Below are positions 8,791-16,998 of a DNA stretch of 64,000 nt, piece by piece; within the stretch, counting starts at the first letter, position 1; every line of letters begins with the position of its first letter. The notes beneath the pieces are model-generated. The model did not search any database. It saw only the letters and a program-made list of their open reading frames with translations, and was not told where the DNA came from. The stretch is from Bacteroidota bacterium (GTDB taxonomy: Bacteria; Bacteroidota; Bacteroidia; Bacteroidales; Dysgonomonadaceae). The stretch lies in the NCBI GenBank assembly GCA_023399295.1, contig JAEWQF010000019.1:1-64000 (forward strand), in the 5' to 3' direction. Both the position numbers and the translations under genes were made by a program.

Positions 8791-8934
8791 ATGGAAAACA
8801 ACAAGCAAACAGTCAACAAGCTGGAACTCCTACTAAGGGCAATGGCGAAAGCACAGGGAATCGATCCGGATCAACCGGATCAATCAAAAATAGGTCGTGT
8901 TTCAAGTACAAACCTTGTTCTTCCTTTGGAGTGA
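8791..8934 (+). CDS. Possible small ORF or gene remnant, 47 residues
   Basis: ATG at 8791 opens a 47-codon frame ending in TGA (8932-8934). The product starts MENNKQTVNK and continues with a short amphipathic helix (LELLLRAMAKA) and a polar D-P-D-Q repeat. No family is recognised and no -7 box lies upstream. It may be a genuine micro-protein, the truncated 5' end of a lost gene, or chance. Confidence 0.3.
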   Translation: MENNKQTVNKLELLLRAMAKAQGIDPDQPDQSKIGRVSSTNLVLPLE

Positions 8935-9014
8935 AGTTATTCAAGATATCGAGCAAAATGTGTGATTTTAATAAAGGGGATTTTCCCATCTCTGAAAATT
9001 TGGCTTATACACAA

Positions 9015-9022
9015 TATTTTTG
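9015..9022 (+). promoter_or_regulatory. Possible -7 box TATTTTTG upstream of the MazG-like operon
   Basis: TATTTTTG fits TAnnTTTG but lies about 140 bases before the MazG-like start at 9163 and has no -33 partner. It would give a long leader, in which an operator for the S24-type partner could sit. Weak. Confidence 0.25.
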
Positions 9023-9162
9023 TTCCTTTGAGAATAACATAGTCATTGATACTTAAACACCATACAAAGTGAAATGAATGGAACATGCAGCTGGAACTTC
9101 TCAACTTCAAACGCCATTTAATAAGGAATGGGTACACCTTAACAATTAATATATTATTAACT

Positions 9163-9501
9163 ATGAATGATTTTCAAGAAATCATCAATGAATTAATAAA
9201 ATTCAGGAATGAGAGGGACTGGAAACAGTTTCATGACACTAAAAATTTGGCTATCGCATTATCAATTGAAGCTGCTGAACTTAACGAATTGTTTTTGTGG
9301 AAGGGGATAGATGAATCTGAGAAAGTAGACAAATCAAAGATAAAAGAGGAATTGGCTGATATTTTTGCATATGCTTTTTTACTGGCAGAAAAACTTGACC
9401 TTAACGTTAAAGATATTGTTCTAGAAAAGATTAAGCGAAATGGAGAAAAGTACCCTGTTTCAAAATCAAAGGGGACTGCAAAGAAATATAACGAACTATG
9501 A
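9163..9501 (+). CDS. MazG-like nucleotide pyrophosphohydrolase
   Basis: 112 residues, the size of single-domain all-alpha NTP pyrophosphatases (MazG-like/dCTPase group). The metal-binding motif is visible as E36-A-A-E39 and E63-L-A-D66, with the downstream K-x-x-x-N-G-x-K-Y-P segment (91-98) seen in these enzymes. The family hydrolyses (d)NTPs to NMP and pyrophosphate. ATG at 9163 is preferred over an in-frame ATG at 9085, because the family domain starts at the later Met and the intervening residues look like untranslated leader. It overlaps the next gene by ATGA (9498-9501), so the two are translationally coupled. Low G+C relative to the flanks suggests acquisition. Confidence 0.85.
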   Translation: MNDFQEIINELIKFRNERDWKQFHDTKNLAIALSIEAAELNELFLWKGIDESEKVDKSKIKEELADIFAYAFLLAEKLDLNVKDIVLEKIKRNGEKYPVSKSKGTAKKYNEL

Positions 9502-11687
9502 TTGTCAAAGACTCTTTTGAAATTAAAAGGTATGTTTTTGACTATGTGATGTTTAATGATTTCCAACAAAATCATTTTGCATCTAACCTATGGCCTGTTG
9601 TGTACATTCTTAGCGATGGGATAAAGAAAGAAGCTTATGTAGGTGAAACAACGGATACTTTTTCCAGAATGTTGAATCATCTAAAAAATGAAAAGAAAAA
9701 TAAGTTGACGGCAGTTCACCTGATCTCAAGCCATAAATTCAATAAATCAGCAACATTAGATATTGAATCGAATCTAATCAAGTATATTTCCGGGGACGGA
9801 AAATACAAATTGATGAATGGAAACATCGGTCTGGCGAATCACAATTATTACCAGAAACAAGAAATCTATTGGAACATATTTAAGGAAATATGGAATGGCT
9901 TGAGGGCTGAAGGAATCTCAAAACATCCAATCGAATATATTGACAATTCCGACTTGTTTAAATACTCCCCTTACAAAAGTCTTACGAAAGAACAGATTGA
10001 GGGTCTATCGGATATTATTAAAAATCTTTTACAGGACAATACTGAAACATTGCTTATTGAAGGTGGTGCCGGTACGGGTAAAACTGTCCTGGCCACCTTC
10101 TTGTTTAAATTGATTCATTCTGACAATGATGACTTAAATTTCAAGGAGTTTGGTGAAAGTGAAGAAGAGTTTATAAATCTGGTTTTCAAACTTAAAGCTA
10201 AATACCCAAATCCTAAAATGGCGTTGGTTGTTCCAATGACCTCTTTCCGGAATACATTGAAGTCAGTATTTAAGAATGTAAAGGGATTAAGTGCCAAAAT
10301 GGTTATGGGCCCTGCAGAGGTTGCAAGAGGAGAATATGATATTATATTGGTTGATGAATCCCATCGACTCAGAAGAAGAATTAACCTTGGGGCCTATTAC
10401 GGAGCTTTTGATAAAACATGTGAATTCTTAGATCTTGACAAGAATAATTGCAGTGAACTAGATTGGATTTTATTAAAGTCGAAGAAGAGGGTTTTATTTT
10501 ATGATGTCAATCAGTCAATAAAACCTTCTGATGCAGTCGCTGATGACTTTATCAGGCTTAAACAGAGTGATAGAACAAAAATTGCTCAACTTAAATCACA
10601 ACTAAGAGTTAGAGGAGGCAACGATTATGTTTCATACATCAATAAATTGTTGAATTGTGAGCTTATTCCATCAATCAATAAATTTTCTTCTAAAAGCTAT
10701 GATTTCAAAATATTCGATTCAATTGTTGATTTGAAAAATCAAATAAGTAAAAGAAATAAAGAACATGGCCTGTCTCGTTTAGTTGCCGGATATTCATGGC
10801 CCTGGATATCAAAGAATAACAAGGAATTAAACGATATTATCATAGAAGACGTTGAATTTAAATGGAATAGCGTATCAAATGACTGGGTCAATTCTGAAAA
10901 CGCTATCAATGAAGTAGGCTGCATACATACAACTCAGGGCTATGATTTAAATTATGCAGGGATTATTTTTGGAAACGAGATTTCGTACGATAAGAATAAA
11001 AATGAGATTGTTATCATTCCGGAAAATTACCATGACAAGAATGGAAAACAAACAATTACAAATCAGGATGAATTAAAAAAATTCATCATCAATATTTACA
11101 AGACAATTCTTTTAAGAGGGATAAAAGGCACCTACATTTATGCATGCGATAAAGAGTTAAGAGAATATCTTAAGAATTTCGTAGAAAGTCATGTATCATT
11201 CAAACAAGTTGTTCCTGCGTTGAAAATTAGTGAAGACAAATTTGAAGATAGTCTTCCTCTATATGATTTAAAAGCTGCTGCAGGAAGCTTTAGCGATTTA
11301 CAGATTGTTGATGGGTACAAATGGGTTGAATTACCTTTGGGGTACAGGAATTCGCCGGACTTGTTTGCTTGCTATGTCATTGGTGAATCAATGAATAAAA
11401 TAATACCCAATGGGTCAATATGTTTATTCAGAAAATACACGGGAGGATCAAGAGACGGGAAAATTGTGCTAGTTGAGCATACCAATATTCAAGATCCTGA
11501 TTTCGGATCAGGTTACACAATCAAAGAATATCACAGTAAAAAAGTTGTTACTGAGAATGAATGGCACCATCAATCTATTTATTTAAAACCTCTATCAACA
11601 GATCCTGGCTATCAAGAAATAGTAATTGAGGCTGATGAAATGAATAGCCTGAAGGTCATTGGAATCTTTGAGCAAGTACTACAGTAG
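9498..11687 (+). CDS. GIY-YIG / DUF2075 NTPase / LexA-like S24 peptidase fusion
   Basis: 729 residues in three modules. GIY-YIG nuclease-like: VVYIL (34-38), AYVGE (46-50), Arg57 and Glu90, the expected catalytic positions. DUF2075 superfamily-1-like motor: Walker A EGGAGTGKT (188-196), DIILVDESHR (281-290), an S-Q-L-R motif (367-370) and G-C-I-H-T-T-Q-G-Y-D (474-483). S24/LexA-type peptidase: G-E-S-M with Ser631, partner Lys676 in Y-T-I-K-E-Y, and an upstream A-A-A-G site (Ala595-Gly596) placed like the autocleavage site of LexA/UmuD. Cleavage there would separate nuclease-motor from peptidase (inference). Coupled by ATGA to the MazG-like gene; A+T-rich. An antiphage or DNA-damage-triggered role is likely but unproven. 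Confidence 0.85.
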   Translation: MIVKDSFEIKRYVFDYVMFNDFQQNHFASNLWPVVYILSDGIKKEAYVGETTDTFSRMLNHLKNEKKNKLTAVHLISSHKFNKSATLDIESNLIKYISGDGKYKLMNGNIGLANHNYYQKQEIYWNIFKEIWNGLRAEGISKHPIEYIDNSDLFKYSPYKSLTKEQIEGLSDIIKNLLQDNTETLLIEGGAGTGKTVLATFLFKLIHSDNDDLNFKEFGESEEEFINLVFKLKAKYPNPKMALVVPMTSFRNTLKSVFKNVKGLSAKMVMGPAEVARGEYDIILVDESHRLRRRINLGAYYGAFDKTCEFLDLDKNNCSELDWILLKSKKRVLFYDVNQSIKPSDAVADDFIRLKQSDRTKIAQLKSQLRVRGGNDYVSYINKLLNCELIPSINKFSSKSYDFKIFDSIVDLKNQISKRNKEHGLSRLVAGYSWPWISKNNKELNDIIIEDVEFKWNSVSNDWVNSENAINEVGCIHTTQGYDLNYAGIIFGNEISYDKNKNEIVIIPENYHDKNGKQTITNQDELKKFIINIYKTILLRGIKGTYIYACDKELREYLKNFVESHVSFKQVVPALKISEDKFEDSLPLYDLKAAAGSFSDLQIVDGYKWVELPLGYRNSPDLFACYVIGESMNKIIPNGSICLFRKYTGGSRDGKIVLVEHTNIQDPDFGSGYTIKEYHSKKVVTENEWHHQSIYLKPLSTDPGYQEIVIEADEMNSLKVIGIFEQVLQ

Positions 11688-11726
11688 ATAACCGTGACCT
11701 CGCTCCTAAAAAGAGATAGCTTAAAG

Positions 11727-11753
11727 TTACAACCGTAACTGTTACGGCGGTAA
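11727..11753. other. Imperfect palindrome after the fusion gene
   Basis: Two 13-base arms around a single T at 11740; 11 of 13 positions pair (core ACCGTAAC/GTTACGG). There is no following T-run, so it is not a canonical terminator. It could be an operator, a processing hairpin or a boundary element. It starts 40 bases after the fusion gene stop. Confidence 0.4.
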
Positions 11754-11884
11754 TATTAGGACGGGGTTCACCGAATGCTTACCTATATTCTCTGCTCAAA
11801 ACGTTTCCAAAATGAGTACTCCAATGGCAACGGACTATATTTCCCATTATAAATGATATATTAATTCCATTTGCAACGGTATAT

Positions 11885-11915
11885 TTTGCAAAATTGAAAA
11901 AACAATTTATATTTG
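11885..11915 (+). promoter_or_regulatory. Complete Bacteroidota promoter for the DUF4143 ATPase
   Basis: A perfect -33 TTTG (11885-11888), 19-base spacer and -7 TATATTTG (11908-11915), matching TTTG-N19-TAnnTTTG. The start codon at 11934 follows after 18 bases. This is one of the two best promoters in the window and shows the ATPase is transcribed separately from the MazG/fusion pair. Confidence 0.75.
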
Positions 11916-11933
11916 CAGTAAAATCAGTTCATT

Positions 11934-13157
11934 ATGGGAATAAATATGCAACAATCGGCCCTTACCGAAATAGCAAGTGAACAAAAACTGAGCATTTTTT
12001 CAGAAGCCGAAACAGCAATAGAGAGAACATTGATGCCGGATTTGCCCACAATCAGAACGCATGCCTTGATACTTTCCGGGATCAGGCGTTGTGGCAAAAG
12101 TACGCTTTTGCGACAATTTGTACGACGGCATTTTGAAGATGTTTTTTACATGAACTTTGAAGATGTAAAGCTATATGGTTTTGATATGAAAGACTTTGTT
12201 TTGTTAGACAGGGTTATTGACGAAACCGGATTACAAGTGCTTTATTTTGACGAAATTCAAACTATTGCCGGTTGGGAGTTATATATTCGTCAGAAATTAG
12301 ACCAAAAATACCAAGTAATTATTACCGGTTCCAACGCGAGTTTATTTAGTGCCGAATTGGGGACAAAACTGACAGGCAGACACATTACGAAAGAACTTTT
12401 CCCTTTTTCATTAGCGGAATTTTTAGATTTTAAACAAGCTGATGCCAACGATGAGAGCTTGACTGCATACCTTACCAATGGCGGTTTTCCCGATTATTTG
12501 AAACAAGGAATACCGGAAATTCTTGAATTTTTAATTGAAGATATTCTAAACCGAGATATTATCGTCCGCTATGGCGTAAAAGATGGCGGAGCAATCAAAA
12601 AACTCTGTTCATATTTGTTTGCCAATAATGGAACTCTCGTTGTTCCTTCAAAATTGACATCTGCCGTTGGCGTAAAGTCTACCACAACAATTTTAAACTA
12701 TTTTTCTTATTTTGAAAACTCATACTTGATAGCGATGGTTCCAAAATTTGATTGGTCGGCAAAAGCACAGATGTTAAGCCCGAAAAAAATGTATGTGGCA
12801 GACCCCGGATTGGTACAAATTGGGAGCACTTCATTCAGCCGAAACATTGGACGTTTACTTGAAAGCGTTGTTTTTTGGCACCTGCGGCGTAAAACAAAAG
12901 AAATTTACTACTTCTATGAGAACAACAAGGAATGCGATTTTATTGTCCGTTTAAAAAACAAAACAATACAGGTTGTGCAAGTATGCTGGGAATTAACCTT
13001 CGAAAACCAAGAGCGGGAAATAAACGGACTGCTAGAGGCAATGCACTTCTTCAAAACGAAAAATGGCATCATTGTTTCCGCAAACTCATCGGACACCATT
13101 AGAACCGAGTTGGGATTTATTTCCGTAATTCCGGCTTACGAATATTTAATGACATAA
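11934..13157 (+). CDS. AAA_14 / DUF4143 family ATPase
   Basis: 407 residues, the usual length for this family. Walker A is GIRRCGKST (49-57), Walker B FDEIQ (105-109), and the sensor-like I-T-G-S-N-A-S-L follows near 130. The C-terminal DUF4143 part shows the diagnostic F-E-N-S-Y-L-I region, a K-K-M-Y-V-A-D-P-G segment and a nuclease-like fold (E-C-D-F-I-V ... I-Q-V-V-Q-V-C). The family is widespread, patchily distributed and of unsettled function. An in-frame ATG at 11946 is an alternative start, but 11934 fits the promoter. Lower G+C than the helicase that follows; third gene of the island. Confidence 0.85.
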   Translation: MGINMQQSALTEIASEQKLSIFSEAETAIERTLMPDLPTIRTHALILSGIRRCGKSTLLRQFVRRHFEDVFYMNFEDVKLYGFDMKDFVLLDRVIDETGLQVLYFDEIQTIAGWELYIRQKLDQKYQVIITGSNASLFSAELGTKLTGRHITKELFPFSLAEFLDFKQADANDESLTAYLTNGGFPDYLKQGIPEILEFLIEDILNRDIIVRYGVKDGGAIKKLCSYLFANNGTLVVPSKLTSAVGVKSTTTILNYFSYFENSYLIAMVPKFDWSAKAQMLSPKKMYVADPGLVQIGSTSFSRNIGRLLESVVFWHLRRKTKEIYYFYENNKECDFIVRLKNKTIQVVQVCWELTFENQEREINGLLEAMHFFKTKNGIIVSANSSDTIRTELGFISVIPAYEYLMT

Positions 13158-13228
13158 AAAAACGCGCGATATCACTGCTGTTGGTGCGTGAAAACGATTT
13201 GGATTCACACGTCAGTTAAATCTAAAAG

Positions 13229-13264
13229 AAAAAACACCGTAATCGTTGGATTTACGGTGTTTTT
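13229..13264. terminator. Bidirectional rho-independent terminator
   Basis: Nine-base stem ACACCGTAA (13234-13242) pairs with TTACGGTGT (13252-13260), flanked by an A-run on the left and a T-run on the right. It can stop both the DUF4143 gene and the tRNA-Ser transcript coming from the right. Confidence 0.85.
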
Positions 13265-13284
13265 GCCTTATTTACCTTTCGGCT

Positions 13285-13372
<88 letters not shown>

Positions 13373-13396
13373 CTGCATTTTGCTCAAATGCGAGTG

Positions 13397-13404
13397 CAAA
13401 GGTA
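13397..13404 (-). promoter_or_regulatory. -7 box TACCTTTG for tRNA-Ser
   Basis: Minus-strand TACCTTTG fits TAnnTTTG and lies 24 bases before the mature 5' end of tRNA-Ser. A TTTG sits 15 bases further upstream, closer than the usual 19. Confidence 0.45.
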
Positions 13405-13474
13405 GAATAATTTCCCGATCAAAAAAATATTCAACCCATTTTCTTTCACTTTTCCCAAAACCAATTATTCATCG

Positions 13475-13482
13475 TATCTTTG
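13475..13482 (+). promoter_or_regulatory. -7 box TATCTTTG for the DEAD-box helicase
   Basis: TATCTTTG fits TAnnTTTG and lies 20 bases before the ATG at 13503. A TTTC 20 bases upstream (13451-13454) could be a weak -33. Confidence 0.5.
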
Positions 13483-13502
13483 TCAAAAATAAGCGACTAT
13501 AG

Positions 13503-15569
13503 ATGTACTTTACCGACCTACCTCTCTGCGAATCCCTGTTGGACGGATTGCAGGCAATGAACTTCAAGGAAACAACCCCCGTACAGGAACAGGCGATCCC
13601 TGTGATCCTGCAGAAAAAGGACGTGATAGCTTGTGCCCAGACCGGTACCGGCAAGACCGCAGCCTTCCTGCTGCCGCTGCTCAACAACCTGCAGACGGAG
13701 CCGCACGAAGAGCACAAGGTGAACGCCATCATCATGGCACCCACACGCGAACTGGCGCAACAGATAGACCAGCAGATGGAGGGCTTCTCCTACTTCACCC
13801 CCTTCTCATCGGTGGCCGTCTACGGCGGCAACGACGGCGAGGCGTGGGACGTGCAGAAAAGGGGACTATCAAACGGTGCCGACGTGGTGGTGGCCACCCC
13901 AGGGAGGCTCCTCTCGCACATCAACCTCTACAACATCGATTTCTCGGGCGTGAAGTACTTCATCCTCGACGAGGCGGACCGCATGCTCGACATGGGTTTC
14001 TTCGACGACATCATGAAGATTGAGAAGCTGCTCCCCAAAGAACGGCAGACAATCATGTTCTCGGCTACAATGCCCCCCAAGATACAACAGCTGGCGAAGA
14101 CCATCCTGCGCGAACCTGAGGAGATCAGCATCTCAATCACACGACCGCCCGACACCATCATGCAGTCAGTATACCTCTGCTACGAACCGCAGAAGATGCA
14201 GATACTGCGCCAACTCTTCAAGGAGAAGAAGCCCCGGAAGGTGATCCTCTTCTCCGGATCGAAGATGAAGGTGAAGGAGATCGCCAAGCTACTGAGTGGC
14301 ATGGGCCTCTCGGCCGGCGAGATGCACTCCGACCTGGATCAGGCGCAGCGCGACAGCATCATGCACGAGTTCCGCAACGAGCGGGTGGACATCCTCGTGG
14401 CGACCGACATTGTAGCGCGGGGGATCGACATCGACGACATCACGCTGGTGATCAACTTCGAGGTGCCCTACGACGTGGAGGATTATGTGCACCGCATCGG
14501 ACGTACCGCACGCGCGGGAGACACGGGCATGGCAATCACCTTCGTCTCACCGGAGGAGCAGTACCGTCTCCAACAAATAGAACGCTTCCTGGAGAAGGAG
14601 GTCTACCGCATCCCCCTGCCGGAGGGCATGGGCGAGGCGCCCGAGTACAACCCCTCACGCGAATCGAGGGGTCGTGGCAGAGGCGGCTCGGGACGTCCCG
14701 GCAAGGGCGGCAAGAGAGAAGGCGGCAAGAAAGAGGGCGACAGAAATCGTGAGGATGGTTCCGGAAAAAGGGCGGAGAGAACAGAAAGAACAGAAAGAAC
14801 CGAAAGGGCTGACAGACCGGAAAGAAGCGGCCGCGACAGGAAACCGAAGCAGACAGTGGGCGCAATGCTGGGCGATGCTGCTCAGGGAGATGTAGCCGCA
14901 TTGCAGGCTGATGCCGCCACACCAAGTGGAGTGACCACTGCGGGGGATGCAGCCGCAACAGAGCAGACTCAGCGCAGGAAAAACAACAACCGGCGAAAAA
15001 AACGGAAACCGCAGGGTGATGGTGTTGCAACGGCTGGTAATGCGGATGCAGGCAATGATGCACCCCGCCAGGAAGGGGAGAGGGAACAGAGACCCCGTCG
15101 TGAAGGGGATACCCCCCGCAACCGAAAACCACAACGCCCCGGAAACGAGGGCGGCGATCAGTCGCAGGCAGGCGGCGAACGCGCTCCCCGCAAGGAGGGT
15201 GAGGGCGGCGAACGCAGAAGAAGCAACCGCGGGCCGCGCGATGGGGGCGAAGGTGCTCCCCACCGTGAACGGGGTGTGAGACGTGAAGGAGCCGAGGATG
15301 CGCCCCGTCGCGAACGGAATGAGAGACGCGAGGGAGGCGAGAGACGCGAACGGAATGAAAGACGCGAAGGTGGCAGCCGTGATGGCCGCAGGACCGAGGG
15401 TTCTGACCGCCCCCGCAGCAACCGCCCACCGCGCAGAAATGATGGCTCCACAACCGACAGGAACATCACCGGCAGACCTCAACGGCCGGATACAAATAAA
15501 CCGGCTGCCAAAGAGGAGAAAACAAAGAAACCGGGTATCCTCTCCTGGCTCTTCGGACGTAAGAAGTAA
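13503..15569 (+). CDS. DEAD-box RNA helicase with long basic low-complexity tail
   Basis: 688 residues. The core (1-375) has the Q motif (T-P-V-Q-E-Q), Walker A AQTGTGKT (45-52), P-T-R-E-L-A-Q, D-E-A-D, S-A-T and H-R-I-G-R-T-A-R-A-G, so it is an ATP-dependent RNA helicase of the RhlE/CsdA type acting on ribosome assembly or mRNA. The remaining 310 residues are extremely rich in R, G, E, K and N with short repeats (R-T-E four times; N-E-R-R-E-G-G twice), ending in G-I-L-S-W-L-F-G-R-K-K. The tail is much longer than in enterobacterial homologues and probably binds RNA. The high G+C tail also produces spurious long frames on the other strand. Confidence 0.93.
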   Translation: MYFTDLPLCESLLDGLQAMNFKETTPVQEQAIPVILQKKDVIACAQTGTGKTAAFLLPLLNNLQTEPHEEHKVNAIIMAPTRELAQQIDQQMEGFSYFTPFSSVAVYGGNDGEAWDVQKRGLSNGADVVVATPGRLLSHINLYNIDFSGVKYFILDEADRMLDMGFFDDIMKIEKLLPKERQTIMFSATMPPKIQQLAKTILREPEEISISITRPPDTIMQSVYLCYEPQKMQILRQLFKEKKPRKVILFSGSKMKVKEIAKLLSGMGLSAGEMHSDLDQAQRDSIMHEFRNERVDILVATDIVARGIDIDDITLVINFEVPYDVEDYVHRIGRTARAGDTGMAITFVSPEEQYRLQQIERFLEKEVYRIPLPEGMGEAPEYNPSRESRGRGRGGSGRPGKGGKREGGKKEGDRNREDGSGKRAERTERTERTERADRPERSGRDRKPKQTVGAMLGDAAQGDVAALQADAATPSGVTTAGDAAATEQTQRRKNNNRRKKRKPQGDGVATAGNADAGNDAPRQEGEREQRPRREGDTPRNRKPQRPGNEGGDQSQAGGERAPRKEGEGGERRRSNRGPRDGGEGAPHRERGVRREGAEDAPRRERNERREGGERRERNERREGGSRDGRRTEGSDRPRSNRPPRRNDGSTTDRNITGRPQRPDTNKPAAKEEKTKKPGILSWLFGRKK

Positions 15570-15575
15570 ACAAGC

Positions 15576-15613
15576 AAAACGGGGCTGACCAGATGGTCAG
15601 TCCCGTTTTATTT
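15576..15613. terminator. Rho-independent terminator between convergent genes
   Basis: Stem AAAACGGGGCTGACC / GGTCAGTCCCGTTTT with a four-base loop and a T-rich 3' flank; the A-rich left arm lets it work in both directions. It separates the helicase from the oxidoreductase operon. Confidence 0.85.
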
Positions 15614-15637
15614 CCATTGAATGGAGAGGGAATGGCA

Positions 15638-16213
15638 TCAATGAGTCGCCACAGGGACCATGAGCGCCTCCTGCTCCTGCTCCACGATCTCCATGCCACG
15701 CAGGATGGCCTGCTCGTTCATGGGCAACAGGTAATGGTGCCGCTCGGGCAGCGATTCCTTGAGCCCTTTCATCACATTATCCAGCTCCACCATGGGGGAT
15801 ATGCGCAACAGTCCACCCAGGATGATCATATTGAATACCTTGATGTTGTCCATCTTCATCGATTCATCCATGGCGTTGATGCGGTAGACGTTGATATCCT
15901 TGCGTGTCACCTTGTTATGGATGCCATAACCGTCGTAGATGAGCACCCCTCCCGGCTTCACCCGATCTTCAAACTTGTCGAGCGAAGGCTGGTTGAGCAC
16001 GATGGCGATGTCGAACTGGTTGACAACCGGTGAGCTGATGGGGCGGTCGGAGATGATGACGGTGACGTTGGCTGTACCGCCGCGCTGTTCGGGTCCGTAA
16101 GCGGGGAACCAGGAGACCTCCTTGTTCTCCATGATGCCCGAGTAGGCCAAAATCTTACCCATCGACAGCACACCCTGTCCGCCGAATCCTGAAATGACTA
16201 TTTCCTGTAACAT
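15638..16213 (-). CDS. 2-oxoacid:ferredoxin oxidoreductase, gamma subunit
   Basis: 191 residues, the normal size. The N-terminus is the family signature S-G-F-G-G-Q-G-V followed by G-K-I-L-A-Y, and W-F-P-A-Y-G-P-E-Q-R-G-G contacts the other subunits. The complex oxidatively decarboxylates a 2-oxoacid to acyl-CoA, CO2 and reduced ferredoxin in the cytoplasm. This is the last gene of the ferredoxin-alpha-small protein-beta-gamma operon. Whether the substrate is 2-oxoglutarate (KOR) or branched-chain 2-oxoacids (VOR) cannot be decided from sequence; SucCD in the same window makes KOR attractive. Confidence 0.88.
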   Translation of the reverse strand: MLQEIVISGFGGQGVLSMGKILAYSGIMENKEVSWFPAYGPEQRGGTANVTVIISDRPISSPVVNQFDIAIVLNQPSLDKFEDRVKPGGVLIYDGYGIHNKVTRKDINVYRINAMDESMKMDNIKVFNMIILGGLLRISPMVELDNVMKGLKESLPERHHYLLPMNEQAILRGMEIVEQEQEALMVPVATH

Positions 16214-16231
16214 GTTCTTCGTTTCCTGGGG

Positions 16232-16993
16232 TTAAATATTCTTCAAATCACCGATGGGATAGTAAGGGAACATGTGTTCCACCATCCAGTCGTTGGCCGC
16301 TGCCGGTGTCATCTTCCAGCCCGCGTTGCAGGTGGAGACCACCTCCACGATGGAGGTGCCCTTGCCGGCCATGGCGTTCTCGAAAGCCAGCCGGATCAGC
16401 TTCTTGGTCTTCCGCACCGCGGCGGCGGTGTGCACGCTGGTACGGGTGGCCAGGCAGACGCCGTTGAGCAGCGCCAGCATGTCGAGGATCTTGAGCGGGT
16501 TGCCCATGGTCTCCACGTTGCGCCCCTCGGGACTGGTCGATGTCTTCATGTCGCGCAGCGTGGTGGGTGCCATCTGTCCGCCGGTCATGCCATAGATGCC
16601 GTTGTTGATGAAGATGATGGCGATGTTCTCTCCCCTGTTGGCAGCGTGGATTGTCTCGGCGGTGCCGATGGCTGCTAGGTCACCGTCGCCCTGGTAGGTG
16701 AAGACCATCCTGTCGGGCAGCAGCCGCTTGGTGGCGGTGGCCAGCGCGGGGGCACGACCGTGGGCCGCCTCCTGCCAGTCGATGTCGATGTATTTGTAGG
16801 CGAAGACGGCACACCCCACCGGAGCGATGCCGATGGTCTTCTCCTGCAGCTCCATTTCGGCGATCACCTCGGCGATCACCTTGTGCACCACGCCGTGGGA
16901 GCACCCCGGGCAGTAGTGCATGTGGTTGTCGTTCATCAGTTCCGGCTTGGCGTAGACCAGGTTCTCCGGACTTTTTATCGTTTGGATATCCAT
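16232..16993 (-). CDS. 2-oxoacid:ferredoxin oxidoreductase, beta (TPP-binding) subunit
   Basis: 253 residues. It carries C-P-G-C-S-H-G near residue 30 and the thiamine diphosphate motif G-D-G-D-L-A-A-I-G ... N-N-G-I-Y-G-M-T-G-G-Q. It binds TPP/Mg and carries out decarboxylation together with the alpha subunit. The order alpha-(53-residue protein)-beta-gamma with an upstream ferredoxin is the four-subunit type. It is spaced 18 bases from gamma and 5 bases from the small membrane protein. Confidence 0.9.
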   Translation of the reverse strand: MDIQTIKSPENLVYAKPELMNDNHMHYCPGCSHGVVHKVIAEVIAEMELQEKTIGIAPVGCAVFAYKYIDIDWQEAAHGRAPALATATKRLLPDRMVFTYQGDGDLAAIGTAETIHAANRGENIAIIFINNGIYGMTGGQMAPTTLRDMKTSTSPEGRNVETMGNPLKILDMLALLNGVCLATRTSVHTAAAVRKTKKLIRLAFENAMAGKGTSIVEVVSTCNAGWKMTPAAANDWMVEHMFPYYPIGDLKNI

Positions 16994-16998
16994 GATGG

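Noticed and set aside
8509..8934. A CRISPR or phage attachment repeat near the left island edge
   Set aside because: No direct repeats with spacers and no copy of the tRNA-Ser 3' end could be found by eye.
14536..15482. Long minus-strand frames (275 and 305 codons) opposite the helicase tail
   Set aside because: They mirror the R/G/E-rich repeats of the plus-strand gene; composition is odd, no start context and no family features.
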